A stretch of DNA of 21,335 nucleotides from CAIZGX01 sp044354975 (lineage in GTDB: Bacteria > Bacteroidota > Bacteroidia > Flavobacteriales_D > Sanyastnellaceae), in the NCBI GenBank assembly GCA_044354975.1, contig JBIKZA010000047.1, positions 1-21,335 of the forward strand, in the 5' to 3' direction. The position numbers and the translations under genes were made by a program. The notes under the pieces were generated by a model. It did not search any database. It was not told the origin of the DNA and saw nothing but the letters and a program-made list of their open reading frames with translations. Shown in pieces: positions 7,541-15,544 of the stretch. How positions within the stretch are numbered: position 1 is the first letter of the stretch; the number at the start of each line of letters is the position of its first letter.

Positions 7541-10500
7541 ATGCGGAAATTATACACTTCAGTATTTCTCTTTAGCGCATTCCTTGGACTGAATGCACAA
7601 GACAAACAACAAACTTTTTTGTTGAATCCGGATATCATTCAAGTCGAATACTTGGGAGAGACAGTTGCCTTGCGTGACTTTGTTGCAGACCCGAATTTTC
7701 CGAATGAACAAACGAAGGAAAATAAGATTGGCTATCACCCTAAAAAGAGATGGTCATTATATCCAGAAATTAATGCAGACGCATTGCCCAAGGGAATGGA
7801 CCCCGCGTTGCAAACCGAATATCCGCACCCTGCAACAGATGACAGAGGCTTAACGCTCTCCTTCAACGGTATTGGGAACACGAGTGTTAGCCCAGCCGAC
7901 CCATCTGTAGATGTCGGACCTAACCACGTGATTCAAATGATCAACGGAATTTCCGGAGCCTATTTCAAAATTTGGAACAAGGCTGGAACACAAGTTCAGG
8001 CACAGACCTATTTCGACACCTTCTTCGGACAGCCGGGTGGGGCAGGAGATCCAATTGTCTTGTATGATGAATTAGCGAATCGTTGGTTCTTGAGTGAATT
8101 TACAGAAACAGGAAACAGATTCTCGATAGCCGTTTCATCAACGGCAGATCCTTTGGGAACGTATTACAAATACACGTTCACGGCTCCAAATTTTCCGGAT
8201 TACCCGAAATATTCAATTTGGAACAATGCCTATATTATTACTTCGAACGAAAACAGTCCTGCCGTATACGCCATCAACAGAACAACGATGCTTGCAGGTG
8301 GCGCGACCACAACCGCTCAACGCTTCACTTTGAACTCATTTGGAACCATTGGTTTCCAAGCCGCTACTCCTGTTAGCTTGAACGGAACAACACTTCCTCC
8401 AACAGGAACACCGGCTTATGTAATGCGTATGCGCGACGATTCTTGGGGAGCAACTTCAGATGCCTTGGAGATGTGGGCGTTCAATATTAATTGGACTACA
8501 CCTGCAAGTTCTTCTTTGACCCAAGTTGCAACTCTTCCTATTGCTGCCTTTAATTCTTCACTCTGCGGATATACTGCATTTGCATGTGTTCCTCAGCCGG
8601 GCTCTGGAACGACATTGGATCCCCTTCGTGAGGTATTAATGAATCGTATTCACTACAGAAACTTCGGTACGCACGAGAGTATTGTTTGCTGTCACGCAGC
8701 CGATGTAGATGGAAATGACAAAGCAGGAATTCGTTGGTACGAATTACGCCGAACGGGTGGAACTTCAGGAACATGGAGCATTTACCAACAAGCGACTTAT
8801 TCTCCGGATGCCAACCACCGTTGGATGGCCTCTATTGGTATTTCAGCTTCAGGAAATATTGGTTTGGCTTACAACGTATCAAGTAGCACGGTTTATCCTT
8901 CTTTGAGATACACGGGACGTAAATCCTGTGACGCTTTGAATACCATGACCGAACCGGAAACGGTTATCGTTGCTGGAACTGCTTCAAACAACAGCAATCG
9001 ATATGGCGATTACAATGCCTTGGGATTGGATCCTGCAGATGGCGAGACCTTTTGGTTCACAGGAATGTACAATCCAGCAGCGAACTGGTCTACGCGAATA
9101 GCAGCATTCACGATTCCTGGTTGTTCAGCTGCTGTTCAATTTTCGAACAACACAACTTCTGCAAACGAGAGTGCTGCGAACGTGAATAACAATTGTTTAG
9201 ATTACGTTGTCGTGAATATTCCAATTTCAATTGGAGCTGCTCCAACACAAACAACAACAGCTACGGTGAATGTCACTGGAGGAACCGCGACGAACAACCT
9301 AGACTATGTTGTTGCCACTCCGTTGGTTACATTCAATTCAACCACAACAACTGGGAACATTGTTATTCATGTATATAACGACGATTACATTGAAGGAAAC
9401 GAGACCATTACATTAGGTTACACACTCAATGCTAACGGAGGAAACGCACAAGCAGGAACGTTAAATCAAACGGTTACGGTAACCATTAACGATGATGATG
9501 TTCTTCCTTCAGCAGTTACTGTTCCAACAACAGTGTTTACACAGAACTTCAACACCGGCTTGGCTCCTTTCACAACAGTGAATCCATCTGGAAACACTGC
9601 CTGGCAAGTAGGTTTAGCGGCTGCGGCTTCAACAACGCCTTACACGGTTCCTGTGACAAACACAACTCAATTTGCATGGATTAACGACGACGCTTGTAAT
9701 TGTACCCAAGCCAATGTTGATCTGAAATCTGCAGTATTCAGTTTGGTAGGATACACCGGAGCTTCGTTGACATTCGATGCGTTTTTCTTGGGGAATACGT
9801 GGCAGAACGTTACTGAATCTGCAAGGGTGAAAATCTCTACAAACGGTGGAACAACATTCACAAACATCTTCACGCTTCCGGGCAACACTGCTTGGGCTCC
9901 ATATACGGTTGACTTAACTCCGTATATTGGAAATGCAAACGTTATGATTGCATTTAATTACGGTGATGGAGGTGGCTATCTCTACGGATGCTCAATTGAT
10001 AATGTTGTTGTCACTGGACAAGCAGCTGCGGGTATTCAAACAGCTGTGAATACAGCATCTCCTGATCAGGCGTATTTGGGTCCGAACGGAACCGTTTATT
10101 TCTCTGATCCAACATCATCGAAGATTATGATGAAGATTCAAAACAACTCTTCTTTCGATTACGGTTGCGTAGATGTCATGGTAGACCGTCAAGGAACCAC
10201 TCCAACAGCATTGGCTTTCACAACGAACAACGCTCCTAACTATTTAATGTCGAAGACTTTCAAAGTTGTTCCAACAAATAATTCGGCAACAGGAAACTAT
10301 ACGATAACACTTTATTATAAAGAGAATGAAGTGGCAGCATGGGAAACCGCAACAGGTAACAGCCGCAATAACATTGAAATGATCAAAGTAAACGGAAACT
10401 CAAGTTCAATATCTGCTGTAACTCCAGCGAACTTTGGAACCTTTACAATCGTTGACACGCCTGTTACGCTTGGAGCATTCGGAACCGATGTAACATTCAC

Positions 10501-11836
10501 TTCAACTTACACAACGGGATTCTCTGGATTCGGAATGGGTATCTACAACTCAGCTCCAGTTGCTCCAGTTGCGAGCTTCACGGCGCCGACTTCAGCTTGT
10601 GTGAACACAACGGTTTCTTTCACAAGTACTTCAACAGGAACGCCAACTTCTTACTTGTGGAATTTCGGAGATGGACAGACTTCGACACTAGCCAATCCAA
10701 CACACACCTATGCAACTTCAGGAACCTTCACGGTGACTTTAACAGTTACAAATACTGCAGGAAACAACACAACGACATCTTCAATTGTGGTTCAAGCTTC
10801 CGTAACATATTATGCTGATGCAGATGCAGATGGTTTTGGAAACAGCGCTGTTTCAATTGCGGGTTGTTCTGTTCCATTCGGATATGTAGCAAGCAATACT
10901 GATTGCAATGACGCTGCAGCTGGAATTAATCCAGGCGCAACAGAGATTTGCAATGCAGCCGATGAAAACTGTAACGGTTTAATTGATGAAGGAATTGCAA
11001 CGAATCTATACTACGCAGACATTGACGGCGATGGATTCGGCAATCCGAATGCATCAGTTAGCAATTGCGCGCAGCCGGTAGGATACATTTCAAACAACAC
11101 GGACTGCTCAGATAACGCAGCTGCGGTTAATCCGATTGCTGTTGAATTGTGTAACAACAACATCGATGATAATTGCAATGGATTGATCGACGATGCGAAC
11201 GGCGCTGCCACTCAACAGAACTTCATCTTGTGTGATGGAGAGTTTGTTGTGGTTGGAAGCAATACTTACACAGCCCCAGGATCTTATACAGATGTGTTGG
11301 TTGCAGCAAACGGATGCGATAGCACAGTGACAACGCTGTTGGAAGTGATTCCGTACCCAATTGTCACCTTGACATCTTCTGCAGACACGTTGTGTTCAAA
11401 CTTCCTTGATGTTGCTCAGTTAACAGGAACTCCGGCTGGAGGGGTGTTTGGATCACCTGCCAGTTCAACGGGAGAAGTTAATTCGGCAACAATCGGCGAC
11501 GGAGTTTACGATATTTCGTATACCTATGACATGAACGGCTGCGCTACAACCGAAACAGTTTCTGTTGTGATTGAAATTTGCGCTGGAATAGAAGAGAACA
11601 GCTTATCCATGGTTGTGGCTTATCCTTCTCCAGCAAATGAGAATATCTCGTTCAAAGGATTGGAGTTAGGTGCTCCCATTCAGTTGTTCGACGCAACGGG
11701 TAAGCTTGTTTACAGTTCGAAAGTGAATAAGGACATCGTTACCTTAAACGTGAAGAACTACGCCGAAGGAATTTACACATTGAAGTCTGAAAAGGCAGGG
11801 AAAGCGGGAAGCATAAGCTTCTTAGTGAAACACTAA
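7541..11836 (+). CDS. Large T9SS-exported multidomain surface/adhesin-like protein
   Basis: This 1431-residue protein has a Sec signal peptide (1-19, cleavage after LNA) and a type IX secretion sorting domain at the end (about 1350-1431; YPSPANENISF, LFDATGKLVYSS, YAEGIYTLKSE), so it is exported to the cell surface or medium. Domains in order are: a region of about 100-520 that may be propeller-like, with DPIVLYDELANRW near 170-182; a Calx-beta-like repeat (about 532-655, ending VTINDDD); a cleaved-adhesin/MAM-like jelly roll (about 661-826); an unassigned beta region (about 830-1006); a PKD domain (about 1010-1086; WNFGDG); two MopE-type metal-binding motifs (about 1089-1151 and 1155-1217; DADGFG...DCND...ENCNGLIDEG and DGDGFG...DCSD...DNCNGLIDD); and an Ig-like stretch before the sorting domain. 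Repeated Asp-rich loops suggest Ca2+ binding. Thr/Ser/Asn/Gly richness fits a secreted protein. No catalytic site was recognised, so a binding or adhesion role is inferred. No exact -7 box was seen upstream. Confidence 0.9.
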   Translation: MRKLYTSVFLFSAFLGLNAQDKQQTFLLNPDIIQVEYLGETVALRDFVADPNFPNEQTKENKIGYHPKKRWSLYPEINADALPKGMDPALQTEYPHPATDDRGLTLSFNGIGNTSVSPADPSVDVGPNHVIQMINGISGAYFKIWNKAGTQVQAQTYFDTFFGQPGGAGDPIVLYDELANRWFLSEFTETGNRFSIAVSSTADPLGTYYKYTFTAPNFPDYPKYSIWNNAYIITSNENSPAVYAINRTTMLAGGATTTAQRFTLNSFGTIGFQAATPVSLNGTTLPPTGTPAYVMRMRDDSWGATSDALEMWAFNINWTTPASSSLTQVATLPIAAFNSSLCGYTAFACVPQPGSGTTLDPLREVLMNRIHYRNFGTHESIVCCHAADVDGNDKAGIRWYELRRTGGTSGTWSIYQQATYSPDANHRWMASIGISASGNIGLAYNVSSSTVYPSLRYTGRKSCDALNTMTEPETVIVAGTASNNSNRYGDYNALGLDPADGETFWFTGMYNPAANWSTRIAAFTIPGCSAAVQFSNNTTSANESAANVNNNCLDYVVVNIPISIGAAPTQTTTATVNVTGGTATNNLDYVVATPLVTFNSTTTTGNIVIHVYNDDYIEGNETITLGYTLNANGGNAQAGTLNQTVTVTINDDDVLPSAVTVPTTVFTQNFNTGLAPFTTVNPSGNTAWQVGLAAAASTTPYTVPVTNTTQFAWINDDACNCTQANVDLKSAVFSLVGYTGASLTFDAFFLGNTWQNVTESARVKISTNGGTTFTNIFTLPGNTAWAPYTVDLTPYIGNANVMIAFNYGDGGGYLYGCSIDNVVVTGQAAAGIQTAVNTASPDQAYLGPNGTVYFSDPTSSKIMMKIQNNSSFDYGCVDVMVDRQGTTPTALAFTTNNAPNYLMSKTFKVVPTNNSATGNYTITLYYKENEVAAWETATGNSRNNIEMIKVNGNSSSISAVTPANFGTFTIVDTPVTLGAFGTDVTFTSTYTTGFSGFGMGIYNSAPVAPVASFTAPTSACVNTTVSFTSTSTGTPTSYLWNFGDGQTSTLANPTHTYATSGTFTVTLTVTNTAGNNTTTSSIVVQASVTYYADADADGFGNSAVSIAGCSVPFGYVASNTDCNDAAAGINPGATEICNAADENCNGLIDEGIATNLYYADIDGDGFGNPNASVSNCAQPVGYISNNTDCSDNAAAVNPIAVELCNNNIDDNCNGLIDDANGAATQQNFILCDGEFVVVGSNTYTAPGSYTDVLVAANGCDSTVTTLLEVIPYPIVTLTSSADTLCSNFLDVAQLTGTPAGGVFGSPASSTGEVNSATIGDGVYDISYTYDMNGCATTETVSVVIEICAGIEENSLSMVVAYPSPANENISFKGLELGAPIQLFDATGKLVYSSKVNKDIVTLNVKNYAEGIYTLKSEKAGKAGSISFLVKH

Positions 11837-11843
11837 TATTTGT

Positions 11844-11863
11844 TTATTGCCCGAGAGCAATAA
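11844..11863. terminator. Possible bidirectional terminator between convergent genes
   Basis: TTATTGC / GCAATAA forms a 7-bp perfect stem with loop CCGAGA, starting 8 nt after the T9SS gene stop and covering the stop codon and last codons of the opposing lipoprotein gene. There is no long T run on either side, so it is only a candidate. Confidence 0.35.
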
Positions 11864-12749
11864 CAAGAGTTTGCAAATGCGTTGCAGTGGTCTGAATAGA
11901 TTGTTGTAACGCATTTGCTTCTTTCTGCTGAGCGTTAACAGCAGTTTCGGCATCGGTTACAACTTTCCAATCGCTGCTGCACGAATAAATCTTGGTCTTT
12001 CCTTGCGTGTTTGTTTTGAATGAATTCACAGCCATTTGCAAGTTCATTTTAATGCGACTGATTTGCGTAACATCGGTGTTTATTTTTTGAAGATCAGCAC
12101 TGAGCTCTTTGCATAACGCAGGCTTCGACGCAGAATACTTCGAGATTAATTCTGTTACTTGTTTTTGATATTGAGTCAATTCAGTTCCAACTTTTTTCTG
12201 GTTAAGCGTTAAATCGGAAATTGCTTTTTCGAATTGAGTGGTGTACACCGCAACATCGCACAACTGAATGGTTGGAACAATGCTCTTCGTTACAAACGTG
12301 TTAAATGCAGTTGCATTTTCGACAACGGTATTACCTGCATTTTGAATATTTTCGAGAGTAGATTTCAACGCAACTTTCGCATCTTTTACTTTTTCCCACT
12401 CAGGTGTGCCCGATTGAATTTTGTCTTTTCCTTTGGTGAATTCTTTAAACTGAGCGTAAATCGAATTCACGGCCAATCTCTGTTGGGTAATTTCTTTCAT
12501 TTCAGCATCAATGCCCGTAAGCATTTCATAGGCTTTAATAAAGTCAGCCGATTTTTGGTCGCAATGAATCTCGTTGAATTCTTTTTCCATTGTTGCCACT
12601 TGTCCGTCGAGCTTTTGAATAGTAGCATTCACCTGATCAACAGTGGACTTCAAATTGGAATCAACTTCAGAAGTGGTGTAGTAAACAGAGCAGCTGGTTA
12701 GTGAAAAGGCGAGGACACCGATAGTTAAAAGCGTAGTATTGAATTTCAT
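11844..12749 (-). CDS. Lipoprotein with internally duplicated helical region
   Basis: The mature product is a predicted lipoprotein: starting at the ATG at 12749 gives a signal peptide ending in the lipobox FSLTSC, with lipidation at Cys20. An in-frame ATG 15 codons upstream (12794) would bury the signal peptide, so 12749 is chosen (301 residues). The rest is helical and coiled-coil-like. Two stretches match each other: GKDKIQSGTPEWEKVKDA (107-124) and GKTKIYSCSSDWKVVTDA (250-267), identical at 9 of 18 positions, and each is preceded by AVNS (93-96, 240-243). This indicates an internal duplication with a small indel. No known family was recognised. It lies 52 nt downstream of the toxin gene on the same strand, and no promoter is visible in that gap. 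Confidence 0.75.
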   Translation of the reverse strand: MKFNTTLLTIGVLAFSLTSCSVYYTTSEVDSNLKSTVDQVNATIQKLDGQVATMEKEFNEIHCDQKSADFIKAYEMLTGIDAEMKEITQQRLAVNSIYAQFKEFTKGKDKIQSGTPEWEKVKDAKVALKSTLENIQNAGNTVVENATAFNTFVTKSIVPTIQLCDVAVYTTQFEKAISDLTLNQKKVGTELTQYQKQVTELISKYSASKPALCKELSADLQKINTDVTQISRIKMNLQMAVNSFKTNTQGKTKIYSCSSDWKVVTDAETAVNAQQKEANALQQSIQTTATHLQTLVIALGQ

Positions 12750-12801
12750 AGGACAAGAATTGTTTGGTGAAAGTAAGGATTTCGATGATGTCATGAATTT
12801 T

Positions 12802-13155
12802 TCACCTGAAATTTCTCAGAATTCGATTGCGGTCTTCTAAGGCTTTTTCGCTCTTATGATAGAGCTCAATCAATGTTATTAAATGTTTGTCAGGGAACCA
12901 TGCATAAACAAGTCTAAAGCCAGAATTGCTTCCACGACCTTTAAAATTATTACTTGTGATTTTCTTCACTTTTATTATACAAGTCTGGATTCCCAAACCA
13001 TTTATTCGAAAGCTAAATGGCGGGTTTTCATCAGGAAAAAGCATCAATAGATTTTTTACTTCTTCAAGGTTTTTATCTAACGACCTGTACCTCTTGAAAA
13101 GTCGCTTGAAATCTTTATTAAATTCATGAAGTTCTACAATTTCAATCTTCTTCAT
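12802..13155 (-). CDS. RelE/ParE-like toxin of a type II toxin-antitoxin pair
   Basis: This 117-residue basic protein has the RelE/ParE-superfamily pattern: an N-terminal helical hairpin (FNKDFKRLFKRYRSLDKNLEEV, roughly 12-33), a central beta section with RGSNSGFRLVYAW (74-86) and the C-terminal strand ITLIELYHKSEK (93-104). It then ends in a short helix (EDRNRILRNF). Family members are usually ribosome-dependent mRNA interferases or gyrase inhibitors, and this protein alone cannot say which. It overlaps the antitoxin gene by 14 nt (13142-13155) and is transcribed after it, the antitoxin-first order. Small size, high Lys/Arg content and this tight coupling are typical of toxins. Identification is by motif resemblance; the active-site residues are not conserved enough to assign. 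Confidence 0.75.
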   Translation of the reverse strand: MKKIEIVELHEFNKDFKRLFKRYRSLDKNLEEVKNLLMLFPDENPPFSFRINGLGIQTCIIKVKKITSNNFKGRGSNSGFRLVYAWFPDKHLITLIELYHKSEKALEDRNRILRNFR

Positions 13156-13942
13156 CGTCTGAATACGTTCTTACGGAATGAAAACCCCTGCGATAGAAGG
13201 CTAGATTGTAGCTTATGAGATTCCCGGTTTCGGTAACCTTAAGCGGAATGTCATCCATGAGGTATTCAGCGATTTTCTGAGCAGACCATCCCTGGAATGA
13301 AACAATGACCTGCTGAATAATTTCAAGTTCTGCAGCATTGAGGCATTTCAGATTCGGAGAAGAAATTGCAAGAAGTTTTTTTTCTTTGTTCTGATCTTTT
13401 TGAATTTCAATTCGAATGAGATTCTTGTTTTTAATGAGCGCAGAGATTACTTGTTGGAAATTTTCAATTCGAAGGTTATTGTTCATTTTGAAATAGCTGG
13501 AACCGCTCAATTGCTCTTCGTAGATTTCAAAATAATTGAAATCACAGAAGTACATAAGTTTTGGTATTTCCTTTTCAGTAATATTCATATTCCCCGCGGT
13601 CTGCTGAAGCAGATATAGAAGTAGTGCGATTTGTTTTTTTTGTTTAAGAATGGGCTCAGAAATGCGAAGGGTCTCATATTCTGCTTCTCGCTCATTGACC
13701 ATACTTTGAATGGATGCCTCATCATACGTCGATAAGAAGAAGTAATCCATTGGCATTTCTAAGATCTCTGAAATGTTATACAGTTCGCTCGCTGAGAGTC
13801 CTCTTTGACCACGTTCAACCTTCACCAGTGCTGATCTAGATAGACCGAGTTGTTCTGCTAGTAGCTCCTGCGTAATCCCTTTGCTTTTGCGTGCTTGTGA
13901 TAAGCGAATACCGATGTGTTTATTGTTTGTTTTGAATTCCAT
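13142..13942 (-). CDS. XRE-HTH plus SocA/Panacea-like (DUF4065) antitoxin
   Basis: This 266-residue protein combines a DNA-binding and a putative toxin-neutralising domain. Residues 10-68 are a Cro/CI-type helix-turn-helix (RLSQARKSKGITQELLAEQL, then LSRSALVKVERGQRGLS). After a linker helix (72-101), residues about 103-250 resemble the SocA/DUF4065 'Panacea' antitoxin domain: KLMYFCDFNYFEIYEEQLSG (128-147), SSYFKMNN (148-155), and the typical closing part LNAAELEIIQQVI (201-213) with GWSAQKIAEYL (218-228). The usual Gly-Pro-Val after the Tyr strand is missing (MNNNLR), so the domain is divergent. The C-terminus is acidic (SDDEED). In known systems this domain neutralises many unrelated toxins. 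Gene order, the 14-nt overlap with the toxin gene and the operator upstream all fit an autoregulated antitoxin. ATG 13942 is the start. Confidence 0.8.
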   Translation of the reverse strand: MEFKTNNKHIGIRLSQARKSKGITQELLAEQLGLSRSALVKVERGQRGLSASELYNISEILEMPMDYFFLSTYDEASIQSMVNEREAEYETLRISEPILKQKKQIALLLYLLQQTAGNMNITEKEIPKLMYFCDFNYFEIYEEQLSGSSYFKMNNNLRIENFQQVISALIKNKNLIRIEIQKDQNKEKKLLAISSPNLKCLNAAELEIIQQVIVSFQGWSAQKIAEYLMDDIPLKVTETGNLISYNLAFYRRGFHSVRTYSDDEED

Positions 13943-13969
13943 AATGATTTTTCATCTATGTTGAAAGTG

Positions 13970-13977
13970 CAAATATA
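13970..13977 (-). promoter_or_regulatory. Bacteroidota -7 box for the toxin-antitoxin operon
   Basis: The minus strand reads TATATTTG, a full TAnnTTTG match, 28 nt before the antitoxin ATG. The predicted transcript start is near 13963 with a leader of about 20 nt. The palindrome immediately upstream covers the -33 region. Confidence 0.6.
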
Positions 13978-13984
13978 GAACATC

Positions 13985-14009
13985 ATAAAGTTCTTTAAAA
14001 GAACTTTAT
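13985..14009. promoter_or_regulatory. Perfect 12-bp inverted repeat, probable antitoxin operator
   Basis: ATAAAGTTCTTT (13985-13996) and its exact reverse complement AAAGAACTTTAT (13998-14009) are separated by a single A. The site begins 8 nt upstream of the -7 box of the toxin-antitoxin operon and covers where the -33 element should be, so an XRE-domain protein bound here would block transcription. It is also about 97 nt upstream of the divergent GH109-like gene and might affect it. The symmetry is seen directly; the binding protein is inferred. Confidence 0.7.
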
Positions 14010-14105
14010 TTGTTTTCAGATTACACAATAAAGCAATACTAAAAACTGAGAATTATGCTTAATTTTAATCGCCTTCAACCAAAATCAATTCTTAATTATT
14101 ATCGA

Positions 14106-15503
14106 ATGAAGCCTCTTACTTTTCCGCGTTTCAGCATAATCAAAACAGTTGCATTGTTTTTCCTATGCGCAAGCGTTTCATTTCAAGCATTTTCACAAAC
14201 AATAAAAACCAAAACACCGAAGCGCCCGAAAGGACAACAAGATGTTTTGCGTCTCGCATGCGATCCTATTCCTGTTGTGCGCGTGGCCGTTATTGGATTG
14301 GGAATGCGCGGCTCGGAGGCGGTAAGCAGATTGACATACATAGACGGAGTAGAGGTTGTCGCGTTGTGTGACATGGTGGAAAAGAATGCGAAAGCATGCA
14401 ATGAAACATTAAAAGAACGAGGACTTCCGCAAGCGCAGGAGTTCGTGGGTGAAGATGCATGGAGAAAAGTAACGGCACTTCCGAATGTTGATCTCATTTA
14501 CATCTGCACCGATTGGTTGAATCACGCAAAGATGGCCATTCAAGGAATGAAAGATGGAAAGCATGTGGTGGTTGAAGTGCCAGGTGCACTCACGATGAAT
14601 GAGATTTGGGAGCTCATCAACACTGCTGAGCAAACGCGCAAGCATTGCATGATGTTGGAGAATTGTGTTTATGATTTTTTCGAATTGACTTCGTTGAACA
14701 TGGCGCAGCAAGGACTCTTCGGAGAAATTCTTCATGCGGAAGGTTCTTACATTCACAACCTCGAGCCGTTCTGGAAATACTATTGGAACAACTGGAGATT
14801 GGATTACAATCATCACCATAGAGGAGATATTTATCCAACACACGGAATGGGCCCCGCTTGTTTTGCGCTCAACATTCATCGCGGTGACAAAATGAATTTT
14901 CTTGTTTCCGTTGACACGAAAGTGGCGAACATTCCAGCGCACATCAAACAGAAATCAAATATAGAATTAAGCAATTTTCAAAACGGAGATCACACCACAA
15001 CCATGATTCGAACCGAGATGGGGAAGACCATTGAAATTCAACACAACGTCGCAACGCCTCGTCCGTATACTCGCATGTATCAACTTACAGGAACCAAAGG
15101 ATTCGCGAATAAATATCCCGTTGAAGGGTACGCCCTCGATTCAAAAATGCTGAGTGAAGAATTGAATCCGAATCATCTCAAATTCACGGCACACGATTAT
15201 GTTTCAGACGGAATGAGAGATTCGATTATGTTGAAGTACAAACACCCGATTGTCATTGACATTGAAGCGAAAGCCAAAGAAGTTGGTGGACACGGAGGCA
15301 TGGATTACATCATGGACTATCGACTCATGTATTGTCTTCACAACGGATTGCCTTTGGATATGGATGTATACGATTTAGCAGAGTGGTCATGTTTGGGACC
15401 ACTCACTGAAATTTCCTTAATCAACAATTCCGCTCCTGTTGAAATTCCAGATTTCACAAGAGGTGGTTGGAATAAGTTGAAGCGGGTAGAGTTTGCGAAA
15501 TAG
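14106..15503 (+). CDS. GH109-like Gfo/Idh/MocA-family exported oxidoreductase/glycosidase
   Basis: The protein has an N-terminal signal peptide and a Gfo/Idh/MocA two-domain fold. The ATG at 14106 starts the signal (MKPLTFPRFSIIK..., ending SFQAFSQ); an in-frame ATG 17 codons earlier (14055) would extend it unnaturally, so 465 residues are preferred over 482. Numbering from 14055: Rossmann motif VIGLGMRG (79-86), EVPGALT (174-180), the hallmark HCMMLENCVYD (197-207), YPTHGMGP (260-267) and GGHGGMDY (421-428). These resemble family GH109 enzymes, which use tightly bound NAD+ to cleave alpha-N-acetylgalactosamine residues. Substrate specificity cannot be read from the sequence, and export would suit glycan breakdown. 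The signal looks Sec-type rather than the twin-Arg type often seen in the family. A bidirectional terminator follows. Confidence 0.8.
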   Translation: MKPLTFPRFSIIKTVALFFLCASVSFQAFSQTIKTKTPKRPKGQQDVLRLACDPIPVVRVAVIGLGMRGSEAVSRLTYIDGVEVVALCDMVEKNAKACNETLKERGLPQAQEFVGEDAWRKVTALPNVDLIYICTDWLNHAKMAIQGMKDGKHVVVEVPGALTMNEIWELINTAEQTRKHCMMLENCVYDFFELTSLNMAQQGLFGEILHAEGSYIHNLEPFWKYYWNNWRLDYNHHHRGDIYPTHGMGPACFALNIHRGDKMNFLVSVDTKVANIPAHIKQKSNIELSNFQNGDHTTTMIRTEMGKTIEIQHNVATPRPYTRMYQLTGTKGFANKYPVEGYALDSKMLSEELNPNHLKFTAHDYVSDGMRDSIMLKYKHPIVIDIEAKAKEVGGHGGMDYIMDYRLMYCLHNGLPLDMDVYDLAEWSCLGPLTEISLINNSAPVEIPDFTRGGWNKLKRVEFAK

Positions 15504-15513
15504 GTTTAAACGA

Positions 15514-15539
15514 AAAAGCCTCGATCTCTCGAGGCTTTT
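15514..15539. terminator. Bidirectional terminator shared by the GH109-like gene and tmRNA
   Basis: An 11-bp perfect stem (AAAAGCCTCGA / TCGAGGCTTTT) with loop TCTC lies between the GH109-like stop and the tmRNA 3' end. A-rich and T-rich arms on both sides make it work for plus-strand and minus-strand transcripts alike. Confidence 0.85.
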
Positions 15540-15544
15540 CTTTG

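Noticed and set aside
12234..12701. 155-codon plus-strand frame inside the lipoprotein gene
   Set aside because: It is the antisense shadow of the helical lipoprotein; its Phe/Cys/Arg-rich make-up comes from the opposite-strand codons.
12750..12794. Upstream ATG (12794) for the lipoprotein
   Set aside because: It would put 15 residues, including a charged and Pro-containing stretch, ahead of a normal lipoprotein signal peptide.
14409..14942. 177-codon minus-strand frame inside the GH109-like gene
   Set aside because: It is antisense to conserved GH109 motifs and has no promoter or protein signature of its own.
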